Assembly: GCA_002342415.1 (NCBI GenBank)
Contig: DDPY01000046.1
Coordinates: 2,626-32,792, forward strand
Direction: 5' to 3'
Source: Prevotella sp. UBA2456
GTDB taxonomy: Bacteria; Bacteroidota; Bacteroidia; Bacteroidales; Bacteroidaceae
Length of the DNA stretch: 30,167 nt
Shown here one piece after another: positions 20,675 to 29,317 of the stretch; within the stretch, counting starts at the first letter, position 1, and every line of letters starts with the position of its first letter. The notes under the pieces are model-generated. The model was not told the origin of the DNA. It did no database searches and saw only the letters and a list, made by a program, of their open reading frames with translations. The translations under genes and the position numbers were made by a program.

Positions 20675-20682
20675 CAAAATTA
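20675..20682 (-). promoter_or_regulatory. -7 box (TAATTTTG) of ftsK
   Basis: TAnnTTTG on the minus strand 29 nt before the ftsK ATG; no clear TTTG at -33. Confidence 0.5.
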
Positions 20683-20736
20683 CGAAGAAAATATTAGATT
20701 TCATCAAGAATAGCGCGTTTTTTTGTTTTTTTGTAT

Positions 20737-20744
20737 TAACTTTG
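20737..20744 (+). promoter_or_regulatory. -7 box (TAACTTTG) of the exonuclease-rlmI-tilS genes
   Basis: Consensus box ending exactly 8 nt before the ATG at 20753, implying a leaderless or very short-leader mRNA. A T-rich tract lies just upstream, but no TTTG at the right distance. Confidence 0.6.
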
Positions 20745-20752
20745 CAACCCAA

Positions 20753-21397
20753 ATGAAGAAAACTATCTATAACAAGTACGATAAGACTAAGATAGGCGAT
20801 TTGCCGCGTGTGCTATTCGAAGGGCGGATAGTTGTCGTGTTGACAGAACGTGAAGCAGAGAAAGCCGTTGACTATCTGCTCTCTCAGGATATACTGGGTG
20901 TAGACACCGAGACGCGCCCCTCGTTCCATAAAGGTCCCATGAACCCTGTAGCCCTGCTGCAGGTTTCGAGCCATGATGTGTGCTTCCTGTTCCGGCTGAA
21001 CCAGTTGGGCATGTCGCCATCCATCAAGCGGCTGCTGGAAGATACGAATGTGCCCAAGATAGGCCTGTCACTGCGCGACGACCTTAATTCGCTTCGCCGA
21101 TTGGGCGACTTCGAGGCAGGCAATCTGATAGACCTGCAAGACCATGTGCGGGAAATAGGAGTGGAGGATATGAGCCTCCAGAAACTATATGCCAACTTCT
21201 TCGGCCAGCGTATCTCAAAGCGGGAACGGCTGAGCAACTGGGAGGCGGACATCCTGAAAGACAAGCAGAAAGCCTATGCGGCCACCGATGCGTGGACCTG
21301 CATACTGCTCTATGAAGAACTGATGCGGTTGGAGCATACCGGCGACTATGAACTGATAAAAATTACAGAAGATGTACAAGCAAATACGACTGCGTAA
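20753..21397 (+). CDS. 3'-5' exonuclease, RNase D/DnaQ-like
   Basis: A 214-aa DEDD-superfamily exonuclease. Motif I is ILGVDTETRPSF (47-58, Asp51/Glu53), motif II lies in PKIGLSLRDDLNSLRR (101-116), and motif III is YAATDAWTCILLYEEL (175-190, Y-x-x-x-D). It corresponds to the single-domain RNase D-like proteins of Bacteroidota, without an HRDC domain. It would trim RNA or DNA 3' ends in the cytoplasm; the real substrate is unknown. The ATG at 20753 fits the promoter; the ATG at 20723 lies before it. The gene overlaps rlmI by 26 nt, starting an operon for RNA modification. Confidence 0.88.
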   Translation: MKKTIYNKYDKTKIGDLPRVLFEGRIVVVLTEREAEKAVDYLLSQDILGVDTETRPSFHKGPMNPVALLQVSSHDVCFLFRLNQLGMSPSIKRLLEDTNVPKIGLSLRDDLNSLRRLGDFEAGNLIDLQDHVREIGVEDMSLQKLYANFFGQRISKRERLSNWEADILKDKQKAYAATDAWTCILLYEELMRLEHTGDYELIKITEDVQANTTA

Positions 21398-22550
21398 GGG
21401 GAAGGACGAAAGCCTGCGACGCTTTCATCCGTGGGTGTTTTCAGGCGCTATACAATCTATCGACGATGGTGTTGAAGAGGGCGAAATAGTTCGTGTGATA
21501 ACCAATTCGGGCGATTTCATCGCTGTTGGTCACTATCAGCAAGGCTCTATTGCCGTCCGTGTACTGTCGTTCAGTGATATAGCCATCGACGATGACTTCT
21601 GGGCCTCGCGCCTCCGTTCTGCCCTCCAGATGCGAGTAGACATCGGGGTAGCGGATAATCCTCAAAACAATACCTACCGACTGGTTCACGGCGAGGGTGA
21701 CAATATGCCTGGACTTATCGTGGATGTCTATGGCGAAACAGCTGTCATGCAGGCTCATAGCATCGGAATGCATCTCTGTCGCCATACTATTGCTCGCTCG
21801 CTGGCTGGCGTGATGGGTCAACGCATCAAGAACATTTATTATAAAAGTGAGACGACGCTGCCTTTCATGACTGCAGAAGACAGAAACGGCTTCCTGATAG
21901 GAGGCAGTGAGGATAATATCGCGACGGAGAACGGCCTGAAATTCTGTGTTGACTGGCTGAAAGGGCAGAAGACGGGCTTCTTTGTCGACCAGCGTGAGAA
22001 TCGCTCCTTGTTAGAACGCTATGCCCGTGGAAGGAGGGTCTTGAATATGTTCTGCTATACGGGCGGATTCTCTTTCTATGCAATGCGGGGCGGTGCAGAA
22101 CTGGTGCATAGTGTAGACAGTAGTGAAAAGGCCATCGCGCTGACTCGCGAGAATGTGGAACTGAACTTCCCAGGTGACTCGCGCCACGAGGCTTTCTGCG
22201 AGGATGCCTTTAAATTCTTGGAGAACTCTCAACCCTCCTACGACCTCATCATTCTCGATCCGCCAGCCTTTGCCAAACACCGCGGGGCACTGCATAATGC
22301 ACTGAAGGGCTACACGCGCCTGAACCAGAAGGCTTTTGAGAAAATTGAGCGGGGCGGAATCCTTTTCACCTTCTCGTGTTCGCAAGTAGTTACCAAAGAC
22401 CACTTCCGTAATGCCGTGTTCACCGCTGCTGCTTTGGCAAAGCGTAAGGTGCGCATTCTGCACCAATTACACCAACCTGCCGACCATCCCATCAATATCT
22501 ATCATCCCGAGGGTGAATACCTGAAGGGATTAGTGCTCTATGTGGAATAA
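21372..22550 (+). CDS. rlmI: Class I SAM-dependent rRNA methyltransferase, RlmI-like
   Basis: A 392-aa protein. The N-terminal PUA domain (about 1-75, IRLRKGKDESLRRFHPWVFS) is followed by a linker domain and a Rossmann methyltransferase domain: GQKTGFFVDQREN (198-210), FCYTGGFSFYAM (227-238), DPPAFAKHR (296-304) and FTFSCSQ (333-339) with the catalytic Cys. In E. coli, RlmI makes m5C at 1962 of 23S rRNA; the architecture matches throughout. It overlaps the exonuclease gene by 26 nt and tilS by 11 nt, so all three are translationally coupled. Confidence 0.92.
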   Translation: MYKQIRLRKGKDESLRRFHPWVFSGAIQSIDDGVEEGEIVRVITNSGDFIAVGHYQQGSIAVRVLSFSDIAIDDDFWASRLRSALQMRVDIGVADNPQNNTYRLVHGEGDNMPGLIVDVYGETAVMQAHSIGMHLCRHTIARSLAGVMGQRIKNIYYKSETTLPFMTAEDRNGFLIGGSEDNIATENGLKFCVDWLKGQKTGFFVDQRENRSLLERYARGRRVLNMFCYTGGFSFYAMRGGAELVHSVDSSEKAIALTRENVELNFPGDSRHEAFCEDAFKFLENSQPSYDLIILDPPAFAKHRGALHNALKGYTRLNQKAFEKIERGGILFTFSCSQVVTKDHFRNAVFTAAALAKRKVRILHQLHQPADHPINIYHPEGEYLKGLVLYVE

Positions 22551-23850
22551 AGTAGGGGCATTCGTTGCAAGGTACAATCTACTTAACTACAATGATTTGT
22601 ATATTGTTGCTTTAAGTGGAGGTGCGGATAGTGTGGCACTGCTACTGCTATTGAAAGAGCAGGGGTTCCGAATCCATGCGGCGCATTGTAATTTCCATCT
22701 TCGGGGTGAGGAGTCGGATAGGGACGAGGCCTTTTGCGTGGAGCTTTGCGGACGGTTGGGAATAGAACTCCATCGGGCGCATTTCGATACTAAGACCTAT
22801 GCGGACCTTCATCACGTCAGTATTGAGATGGCAGCACGCGAACTTCGCTACAGATGGTTTGAACAACTGCGTCAGGACATCGGGGCGGCGGCAATCTGTG
22901 TAGCTCACCACCAAAACGATTCGGTGGAGACCATTCTGATGAATATAATCAGAGGGACAGGTTTGCGTGGACTGACTGGCATTCAGGCGCGTAATGGCTA
23001 TGTTTTGCGTCCGTTGTTGTGTGTCTCGCGGGATGAAATCGAACGTTTTCTTGCTGAACGGGGACAGTCGTATGTTACAGACAGCAGCAATCTGACGGAA
23101 GACTATATGCGCAATAAGATTCGCTTGCAGGTGTTGCCACTCTTGCAGACGTTGAATCCTGCCGTATTAAACCATATTCTGCAGACAGCCGAGAATCTGG
23201 CTGCTGCCCAAGCAACCATTGATGTTTTGCTAAAAGGTATCGGTGGAAGTAAATCGTTGAATCTTAGCGAATATACTGACTATCTTTCAAGGGAATATGT
23301 GACTTTTGAATGGTTGAGAAATTACGGTTTCAACGGTAGTCAGGTGCATCAGTTGTTGGCTTCCGATACGGGTGCCATCTTTACCTCGCCAATGGGCTAT
23401 GAGGTGCTAAGAGATCGCAACAGACTCTTGGTGGAACCCGTACTTGAACCGATGAAACCGCTCAAAATTCCTGAAGAGGGAGTGTATGTGTTGCCCCAGA
23501 TGGCTGTCAGTAATCATCCGGATAGTAAAATCCGAGTGAAAAGAACGAGTGTAACGGTTTCGAAGGATTCCGCTATTGCTACGCTTGATTCACAGAAAGT
23601 ACAGTTTCCCCTCACGGTGAGACGCGTAGCGGAGGGGGACTGGATGGTGCCATTCGGAATGAAGGGACGTAAGCTGCTGAGCGACCTGATGACGGATCAG
23701 CGGATGACCCTCTTTGAGAAGCGCCGCCAGCTGGTGGTAGTCGATGCCCACGACGAAGTGATATGGGCAGTTGGCCTGCGTACAGACCAGCGTGTAGCCG
23801 TCACGTCTGATACCGCAGAAACATTGGAATTGCGGTTGGAAATGAAATAA
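22540..23850 (+). CDS. tilS: tRNA(Ile)-lysidine synthase
   Basis: A 436-aa protein. The PP-loop motif SGGADSV (26-32) is followed by AAHCNFHLRGEESDRDEAFC and MAARELRYRWFEQL, then CVAHHQNDSVETILMNIIRG with TGLRGLTGI, which are signature TilS blocks. The C-terminal TilS_C substrate-recognition domain contains RRVAEGDWMVPFGMKGRKLL with SDLMTDQRM. It converts C34 of the minor tRNA-Ile anticodon (CAU) to lysidine, an essential step for reading AUA. Length is typical. It ends the exonuclease-rlmI-tilS unit. Confidence 0.96.
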   Translation: MWNKVGAFVARYNLLNYNDLYIVALSGGADSVALLLLLKEQGFRIHAAHCNFHLRGEESDRDEAFCVELCGRLGIELHRAHFDTKTYADLHHVSIEMAARELRYRWFEQLRQDIGAAAICVAHHQNDSVETILMNIIRGTGLRGLTGIQARNGYVLRPLLCVSRDEIERFLAERGQSYVTDSSNLTEDYMRNKIRLQVLPLLQTLNPAVLNHILQTAENLAAAQATIDVLLKGIGGSKSLNLSEYTDYLSREYVTFEWLRNYGFNGSQVHQLLASDTGAIFTSPMGYEVLRDRNRLLVEPVLEPMKPLKIPEEGVYVLPQMAVSNHPDSKIRVKRTSVTVSKDSAIATLDSQKVQFPLTVRRVAEGDWMVPFGMKGRKLLSDLMTDQRMTLFEKRRQLVVVDAHDEVIWAVGLRTDQRVAVTSDTAETLELRLEMK

Positions 23851-23910
23851 GCGCTTTGGCAGCCATACATTTATAGAACTATTTTTTTCCTCGTAAAAAA
23901 CTATAATTCT

Positions 23911-23942
23911 TTTGGTCTTTTGCTTGTTTTTTCGTAACTTTG
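23911..23942 (+). promoter_or_regulatory. Promoter of lepA
   Basis: TTTG (23911-23914), 20-bp spacer, TAACTTTG (23935-23942), 34 nt before the lepA ATG. Confidence 0.75.
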
Positions 23943-23976
23943 CGTCCAAATTCTCAAATAGTGCAAATAAACCTAT

Positions 23977-25758
23977 ATGGACCATATAAGAAACTTCTGC
24001 ATTATCGCACATATTGATCATGGCAAATCGACTCTGGCAGACCGTCTGTTAGAGTACACCAAGACTATACAGGTTACGGAAGGTCAGATGCTCGACGACA
24101 TGGATTTGGAGCGTGAGCGCGGCATCACGATTAAGAGTCATGCCATACAAATGGAATATGTGTATAAAGGTGAGAAATACATTCTGAACCTGATAGATAC
24201 TCCGGGACACGTTGACTTCTCGTATGAGGTCAGCCGCTCGATAGCTGCCTGTGAGGGTGCCCTGCTGGTAGTGGATGCTACGCAGGGGGTGCAGGCTCAG
24301 ACCATATCCAACCTCTATCTGGCCATCGATAATAACCTGGAAATCATACCTGTCATCAATAAGATAGACATGCCGAGTGCGATGCCTGACGAAGTTGAGG
24401 ATGAGATTGTTGACCTCATAGGTTGCGACCCTGAGGATATTATTCGTGCTTCAGGAAAGACAGGCGAGGGTGTAGAGGATATCCTGAATGCCGTAGTGGA
24501 GCGTATACCGCACCCCGTAGGCGATGAAAAGGCTCCCCTGCAGGCGCTGATTTTCGACTCAGTGTTCAACTCGTTCAGAGGCATTATAGCCTACTTTAAA
24601 ATTGTGAACGGCACTATCCGTCAGGGTGATAAGGTGAAGTTCTTTAATACGGGTATGGAGTATGATGCTGACGAAGTGGGTGTGCTGAAGATGGATATGA
24701 TACCCCGTAAGGAGCTTCGGACAGGCGATGTAGGATATATTATCTCTGGCATCAAGGACTCTAAAGAGGTAAAAGTGGGTGACACGATAACGCATGTGGC
24801 AAGACCTTGCGAAAAAGCCATTGAGGGCTTTCAGGAGGTGAAGCCAATGGTCTTTGCGGGTGTCTATCCTATTGATCCTACTGACTATGAAAATCTGAGA
24901 GCTTCGTTGGAAAAATTACAGCTGAACGATGCCTCGCTGACCTTTATGCCCGAGACTTCAGTAGCATTGGGCTTTGGCTTCCGCTGCGGATTCTTGGGAT
25001 TGCTGCACATGGAGATTGTGCAGGAACGTCTTGACCGCGAGTTTGATATGGATGTCATCACCACGGTGCCCAACGTTACCTATATGTGCTATACCAAGCA
25101 GAAAGAGCAGAAGGAGGTGCACAACCCGTCCGGATTGCCTGACCAGACGATGATAGACCATATCGAGGAACCTTATATCAAGGCATCTATTATTACCGCT
25201 GCCGATTATATCGGACCTATCATGACGCTCTGTCTGGACAAGCGTGGTGAATTGATAGATCAGCAGTATGTCTCCGGCGGGCGCGTAGAACTGCGGTTCA
25301 TGCTGCCGTTAGGCGAGATTGTAATTGATTTCTATGATAAGTTAAAGAGCATCTCGAAGGGCTATGCCTCGTTCGACTACCATATTGACTCGTTCCGCCC
25401 CTCAAAGCTTGTGAAATTGGATATCCTGCTGAATGGTGAGCCTGTGGATGCACTATCAACGCTGACCCATCAGGATAATGCAGTAAACTTTGGCCGCAGG
25501 ATGTGTGAGAAACTGAAGGAGCTTATTCCGCGTCAGCAATTTGATATTGCCATTCAAGCTGCTATCGGTGCCAAGATTATTGCGCGAGAGACGATTAAGC
25601 AGGTTCGCAAGGACGTGACGGCCAAATGCTATGGCGGTGATGTGAGCCGTAAGCGAAAACTGCTGGAGAAACAAAAACGAGGCAAGAAGCGCATGAAGCA
25701 AATCGGCAATGTGGAAGTGCCGCAGAAAGCATTCCTCGCCGTACTGAAACTCGATTGA
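23977..25758 (+). CDS. lepA: Elongation factor 4 (LepA)
   Basis: A 593-aa translational GTPase of normal LepA length. G1 is AHIDHGKST (11-19), G2 lies in ERGITIKSHA (48-57), G3 is DTPGHVDF (74-81) and G4 is NKID (128-131). Domains II and III follow, then the LepA-specific C-terminal domain ending GKKRMKQIGNVEVPQKAFLA. It back-translocates or remodels stalled ribosomes and affects assembly. It has its own promoter; the Crp/Fnr-type gene follows by 42 bp and may share the transcript. Confidence 0.98.
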   Translation: MDHIRNFCIIAHIDHGKSTLADRLLEYTKTIQVTEGQMLDDMDLERERGITIKSHAIQMEYVYKGEKYILNLIDTPGHVDFSYEVSRSIAACEGALLVVDATQGVQAQTISNLYLAIDNNLEIIPVINKIDMPSAMPDEVEDEIVDLIGCDPEDIIRASGKTGEGVEDILNAVVERIPHPVGDEKAPLQALIFDSVFNSFRGIIAYFKIVNGTIRQGDKVKFFNTGMEYDADEVGVLKMDMIPRKELRTGDVGYIISGIKDSKEVKVGDTITHVARPCEKAIEGFQEVKPMVFAGVYPIDPTDYENLRASLEKLQLNDASLTFMPETSVALGFGFRCGFLGLLHMEIVQERLDREFDMDVITTVPNVTYMCYTKQKEQKEVHNPSGLPDQTMIDHIEEPYIKASIITAADYIGPIMTLCLDKRGELIDQQYVSGGRVELRFMLPLGEIVIDFYDKLKSISKGYASFDYHIDSFRPSKLVKLDILLNGEPVDALSTLTHQDNAVNFGRRMCEKLKELIPRQQFDIAIQAAIGAKIIARETIKQVRKDVTAKCYGGDVSRKRKLLEKQKRGKKRMKQIGNVEVPQKAFLAVLKLD

Positions 25759-25800
25759 TAACTAAAACAAACAATAACTATTATCTAACAACAGATTAAG

Positions 25801-26406
25801 ATGACGACTATCGGACTAACTACACGTGATGTGGCCCGCGAATTGGCCAGACGATACAGCACAATGACTCACGATGAGTTGGATGTGCTGGAGGGTATCT
25901 TGATACCCAAGAAATACCAAAAGGGTGAACTACTTTTGAAAGAAGGTGATATTTGTAGTGGTATCTTCTGGATAGCCAAGGGATTAGTACGCCAGTTTTA
26001 CTATAAGAACGATAAGGAATTGACGGAATATATGGCTACGGAGAATTCAATCGTGATGAGCATTGAGAGCTTGTTCCGTGAGGAGCCAAGTCGTCAGCAG
26101 ATTCAGGCATTGGAGCCTACTATCATTTTCGAACTGCCAAAGGCAGCACTCGAACGGGAGGCCGTGCGTAATGTGAATATACAGATGCTGTATCGAAAGA
26201 TATTGGAGGAGTCGCTGATTATCTCACAGGTACATGCCGACATGCTACGCTTCGAATCGGCTCAAGAGCGATATGCCAAGCTGGTGAAGCGATCACCGCA
26301 ACTGGTGTTACGCGCTCCCCTGGTGTATATTGCAAGTTATTTGCAGATGACACCGGAAACGTTGAGCCGCGTGCGTACCTCAGCGTTGCTGAACCCGAAA
26401 GAATGA
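25801..26406 (+). CDS. Crp/Fnr-family transcriptional regulator
   Basis: A 201-aa protein. The cyclic-nucleotide-binding-type beta barrel spans about 25-115 (KKYQKGELLLKEGDICSGIF, WIAKGLVRQFY), followed by a long dimerisation helix (about 125-160). The C-terminal helix-turn-helix is residues 173-193 (PLVYIASYLQMTPETLSRVR). No FNR-type Cys cluster is seen, so an oxygen-sensing iron-sulfur centre is unlikely; the effector is unknown. Bacteroidota carry many such short members. It follows lepA closely and converges with ispE, with a 10-bp gap. Confidence 0.9.
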   Translation: MTTIGLTTRDVARELARRYSTMTHDELDVLEGILIPKKYQKGELLLKEGDICSGIFWIAKGLVRQFYYKNDKELTEYMATENSIVMSIESLFREEPSRQQIQALEPTIIFELPKAALEREAVRNVNIQMLYRKILEESLIISQVHADMLRFESAQERYAKLVKRSPQLVLRAPLVYIASYLQMTPETLSRVRTSALLNPKE

Positions 26407-26416
26407 ACTTCGGTTC

Positions 26417-27250
26417 CTAAAATAAACTACTAAAGGTAAACATATTCGGGAACTCCTGCCCGAGACGGATTGGAGATTCCTTGAAGAGTCCGAATAGGGC
26501 GCTGCCAGAGCCAGACATAGCGGCATAGGTGGCGCCCATATTTAATAACTGTTGTTTGATGGCACCAATTTCGGGGTATAGGGCAAAGACACTTTCTTCA
26601 AAGTCGTTTACCAATGCTCCATTCCACGTTTCAACAGGTCTTGATACCACTTCCCGGCAATTCTGTAACGGACGGTGAGGATGTATGAGGGAAAACGCTT
26701 CCTTAGTGGATACAGGAATATTGGGACGAACCACTCCGATATACCATCCCTGTAGATTCAAGTTGATAGGTTCCATTCGGTCGCCTATCCCTTCGGCATA
26801 GCAGGGCATACTCTTGATGAAGAAAGCACAGTCAGCTCCGAGTCGGGCAGCATATCCTATCATCTGTTCGTCGGTGAGGCCTAAATGGAAAAATTCGTTC
26901 ATCAGACGTATCATATAGGCGCAATCGCTGGATCCGCCCCCCATACCTGCCTGCGAGGGGATGCCCTTCCACAGGTGAGCATGTATGCGGGGCATATCAG
27001 GGAAATCGGCCTTTAACAGCTGATAGGCTTTTACGACAAGATTGCGCTGTTCGTCTCCATCAATCACCATATTGGTGACTTTCAAGTCACAGTCAACTGA
27101 CGAAGGGAACGCCTTGTCCATGAGTTGTACTTCCAAGGCATCCTTTAAGGGAACGGGGTAGAAAATAGTCTCGAGGTTATGATAACCGTCAGGACGCTTT
27201 TCTACCACGTTCAGTCCCAGATTGATTTTTGCAATGGGAAAAGTAATCAT
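26417..27250 (-). CDS. ispE: 4-diphosphocytidyl-2-C-methyl-D-erythritol kinase
   Basis: A 277-aa GHMP kinase. The N-terminus has PIAKINLGLNVVEKRPDGYH (5-24; Lys8 and the His of GYH are substrate contacts). The phosphate-binding motif GMGGGSSD is at 102-109, LGADCAFF (137-144) supplies the catalytic Asp140, and MSGSGSALFGLF lies near the end. It performs the fourth step of the MEP pathway for isoprenoid precursors. It is the last gene of the minus-strand run pheS - ThiE/TenI-like - prs - TlpA-like - ispE, 34 bp after the TlpA-like gene. Confidence 0.96.
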   Translation of the reverse strand: MITFPIAKINLGLNVVEKRPDGYHNLETIFYPVPLKDALEVQLMDKAFPSSVDCDLKVTNMVIDGDEQRNLVVKAYQLLKADFPDMPRIHAHLWKGIPSQAGMGGGSSDCAYMIRLMNEFFHLGLTDEQMIGYAARLGADCAFFIKSMPCYAEGIGDRMEPINLNLQGWYIGVVRPNIPVSTKEAFSLIHPHRPLQNCREVVSRPVETWNGALVNDFEESVFALYPEIGAIKQQLLNMGATYAAMSGSGSALFGLFKESPIRLGQEFPNMFTFSSLF

Positions 27251-27284
27251 GCTTGTCTGAATTTCTCAGGTCTGAGGCTCTTTC

Positions 27285-28379
27285 TTATTGAAGCAGCGAC
27301 TCGATATATTTTTGCAGTTGTTCACCGCGAAGTCCGCGACGCAGAATCTTACCTTGCTGATCAACAACGATGGTATGTGGAATCGAGGTAACGTTAAAGT
27401 ATTGTGCAATCTCGTTTTCCCACCCCTTCAGATCGCTCATCTGAGGCCATTTTACACCCAAAGCTTCCGTAGCTTGTTTCCAAGCAGCTTCTTCGTTGTC
27501 GAGTGAGATGCCGATGAATCCTAATCCTTTAGCATGTAGCTGCTCGTACAGTTGGAGCATGAAAGGCATCTCCTGACGGCAAGGTCCACACCACGAAGCC
27601 CAGAAATCAATAACCGTTACCTTGTTTTTCTTGATTTCCTCCATCAGGCTGACATCGTTTCCATCAAGGCCTTTTTGGGTGAAGTCAGTGATGGAAGCCC
27701 CTTCAGCAGTTTTCGATGCATTCGTCAATAGCTGCTGCATCTGTTGAATGGCAGGACGCTTGCGCATCTGTTCAGGGAGGAGATTTATAAGCCTGGTACG
27801 CTGGTTGTTGTCTATCAGCTCTTCAGGGTAATAGGTAAGCAGGAAGTAACCAAACTCATTGTCAATATTCTTCTCTACACACTTGACAAGCATGGCCGAA
27901 AAGCGCTGGTTGAGACGGTCAATCTTTTCCATACCCTTCTTCTGCTCCTCCTCTGAGACATTACCACCATAGATATGCTCGGCAATCTGATTGATTTCCT
28001 TGCCGATGGTCATCACCGAATCGTTGAGCTGTTGCCATTGGTCATTACACAATGTTCCACTCACACGCGAGGCACCAGGCTCTTCAGTCAGATGAATAGT
28101 GATGTTGCCAGATTCTACGAAGAAGGGGATATTGATCTCATTACGACTGGCACTGTATATCATACACAATGATGTGGAGTCAGCAGTGCCGTTAAGGGCA
28201 AATCGTCCGTTCTCAACAATCAGTGTGTCACTGGGATAGCCCGTTTGGAGGTCGTGGGTGAGAAACAGTGTATCACCGTCTTTCAGTCCCTTGACCTCAC
28301 CACTGATTTTATAGCTGTTCGACTGACACGCCGTCAGTAGCACAGTACTAAACAATATACTGGTCAGAGATGCTTTCAT
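27285..28379 (-). CDS. TlpA-like thioredoxin-fold lipoprotein with N-terminal DUF4369-like domain
   Basis: A 364-aa envelope protein. MKASLTSILFSTVLLTAC is a signal peptide with lipobox LTAC (Cys18). Residues 23-110 form a DUF4369-like beta domain (KISGEVKGLKDGDTLFLTHD), followed by a helical middle. The C-terminal thioredoxin/AhpC-TSA domain (about 228-364) has FWASWCGPCRQEMPF with the redox pair C264/C267 (the WCGPC motif is 263-267) and cis-Pro in TSIPHTIVVDQQG. It probably reduces disulfides in the periplasm. I chose the ATG at 28379 because the upstream start would place charged residues before the signal. It overlaps the end of prs by 32 nt. Confidence 0.88.
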   Translation of the reverse strand: MKASLTSILFSTVLLTACQSNSYKISGEVKGLKDGDTLFLTHDLQTGYPSDTLIVENGRFALNGTADSTSLCMIYSASRNEINIPFFVESGNITIHLTEEPGASRVSGTLCNDQWQQLNDSVMTIGKEINQIAEHIYGGNVSEEEQKKGMEKIDRLNQRFSAMLVKCVEKNIDNEFGYFLLTYYPEELIDNNQRTRLINLLPEQMRKRPAIQQMQQLLTNASKTAEGASITDFTQKGLDGNDVSLMEEIKKNKVTVIDFWASWCGPCRQEMPFMLQLYEQLHAKGLGFIGISLDNEEAAWKQATEALGVKWPQMSDLKGWENEIAQYFNVTSIPHTIVVDQQGKILRRGLRGEQLQKYIESLLQ

Positions 28380-29283
28380 TGTTGATGACTCTACGAATCG
28401 TTTCAGCAAATAAATCGGCAACGCTAAGCTGTTTTACCTTCGCACAGCGTTGGGTGTAGGGGATAGAGTCGGTGAACACAATTTCCTCAAGTGCTGATTC
28501 CTGCACGCGATCACTGGCAGGACCGCTCATCACACAGTGGGAAGCACATGCACGGACGGTTTTAGCTCCGGCAGCCTTCATAATGTCTGCAGCCTTAGTG
28601 ATGGTGCCGGCGGTATCTACCATATCGTCGATGATGACTACATTCTTGCCTTCAACTTCACCGATAATCTGCATAGTTGCTACTACATTCGCTCTGGCAC
28701 GGGTCTTATTGCATAACACCAGCGGACAGCCTAAGAACTTAGCATAGGTGTTGGCACGTTTGGAACCGCCTACGTCGGGCGAGGCAATTACAAGATCCTC
28801 AAGATGCAGGCTTTGCAGGTAGGGCAGTATCACATTGGAGGCATAGAGATGATCTACAGGGACATTGAAGAATCCCTGAATCTGATCAGCATGCAAATCC
28901 ATCGTGATAACACGGTTGACCCCGGCAGCACTAAGCAAATCGGCTACGAGTTTTGCTCCAATGCTTACACGCGGTTTGTCCTTTCTGTCTTGACGCGCCC
29001 AGCCGAAGTAAGGAATGACGGCATTGATGGTACGTGCGGAGGCACGCTTGGCAGCATCAATCATCAGTAGCAGCTCCATCAGGTTGTCACTATTGGGGAA
29101 CGTGCTTTGTACGAGGAAGATGTCGCGACCGCGAATGCTCTCTTCGTAGGATACAGCAAACTCGCCATCGGAAAACTTAGTTATTTGCAGTTCTCCGAGC
29201 GGACAACCTAAGCTTTGGCAGATTTTCTCTGCGAGGTACTTCGTGGCAGTACCTGAAAACACCATGTAGTTCTTGTTAGACAT
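28348..29283 (-). CDS. prs: Ribose-phosphate pyrophosphokinase
   Basis: A 311-aa enzyme of normal length. Key segments are LGELQITKFSDGEFAVSYEE (29-48), AVIPYFGWARQDRKDKPRVS (88-107), the ribose-binding and catalytic segment MDLHADQIQGFF (128-139) and the PRPP-binding loop VVIIDDMVDTAGT (215-227). It makes PRPP from ribose 5-phosphate and ATP for purine, pyrimidine, His and Trp synthesis. The start is 34 bp after the ThiE/TenI-like gene; its end overlaps the TlpA-like gene by 32 nt. Confidence 0.97.
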   Translation of the reverse strand: MSNKNYMVFSGTATKYLAEKICQSLGCPLGELQITKFSDGEFAVSYEESIRGRDIFLVQSTFPNSDNLMELLLMIDAAKRASARTINAVIPYFGWARQDRKDKPRVSIGAKLVADLLSAAGVNRVITMDLHADQIQGFFNVPVDHLYASNVILPYLQSLHLEDLVIASPDVGGSKRANTYAKFLGCPLVLCNKTRARANVVATMQIIGEVEGKNVVIIDDMVDTAGTITKAADIMKAAGAKTVRACASHCVMSGPASDRVQESALEEIVFTDSIPYTQRCAKVKQLSVADLFAETIRRVINNESISDQYIV

Positions 29284-29317
29284 TATTTAATTACGATTTA
29301 GCAATTACAGTTTAAAA

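Noticed and set aside
21372..22550. RlmK/RlmL-type or non-RNA methyltransferase instead of RlmI
   Set aside because: A PUA start, DPPAFAKHR and the FSCS cysteine motif together match RlmI-type enzymes best.
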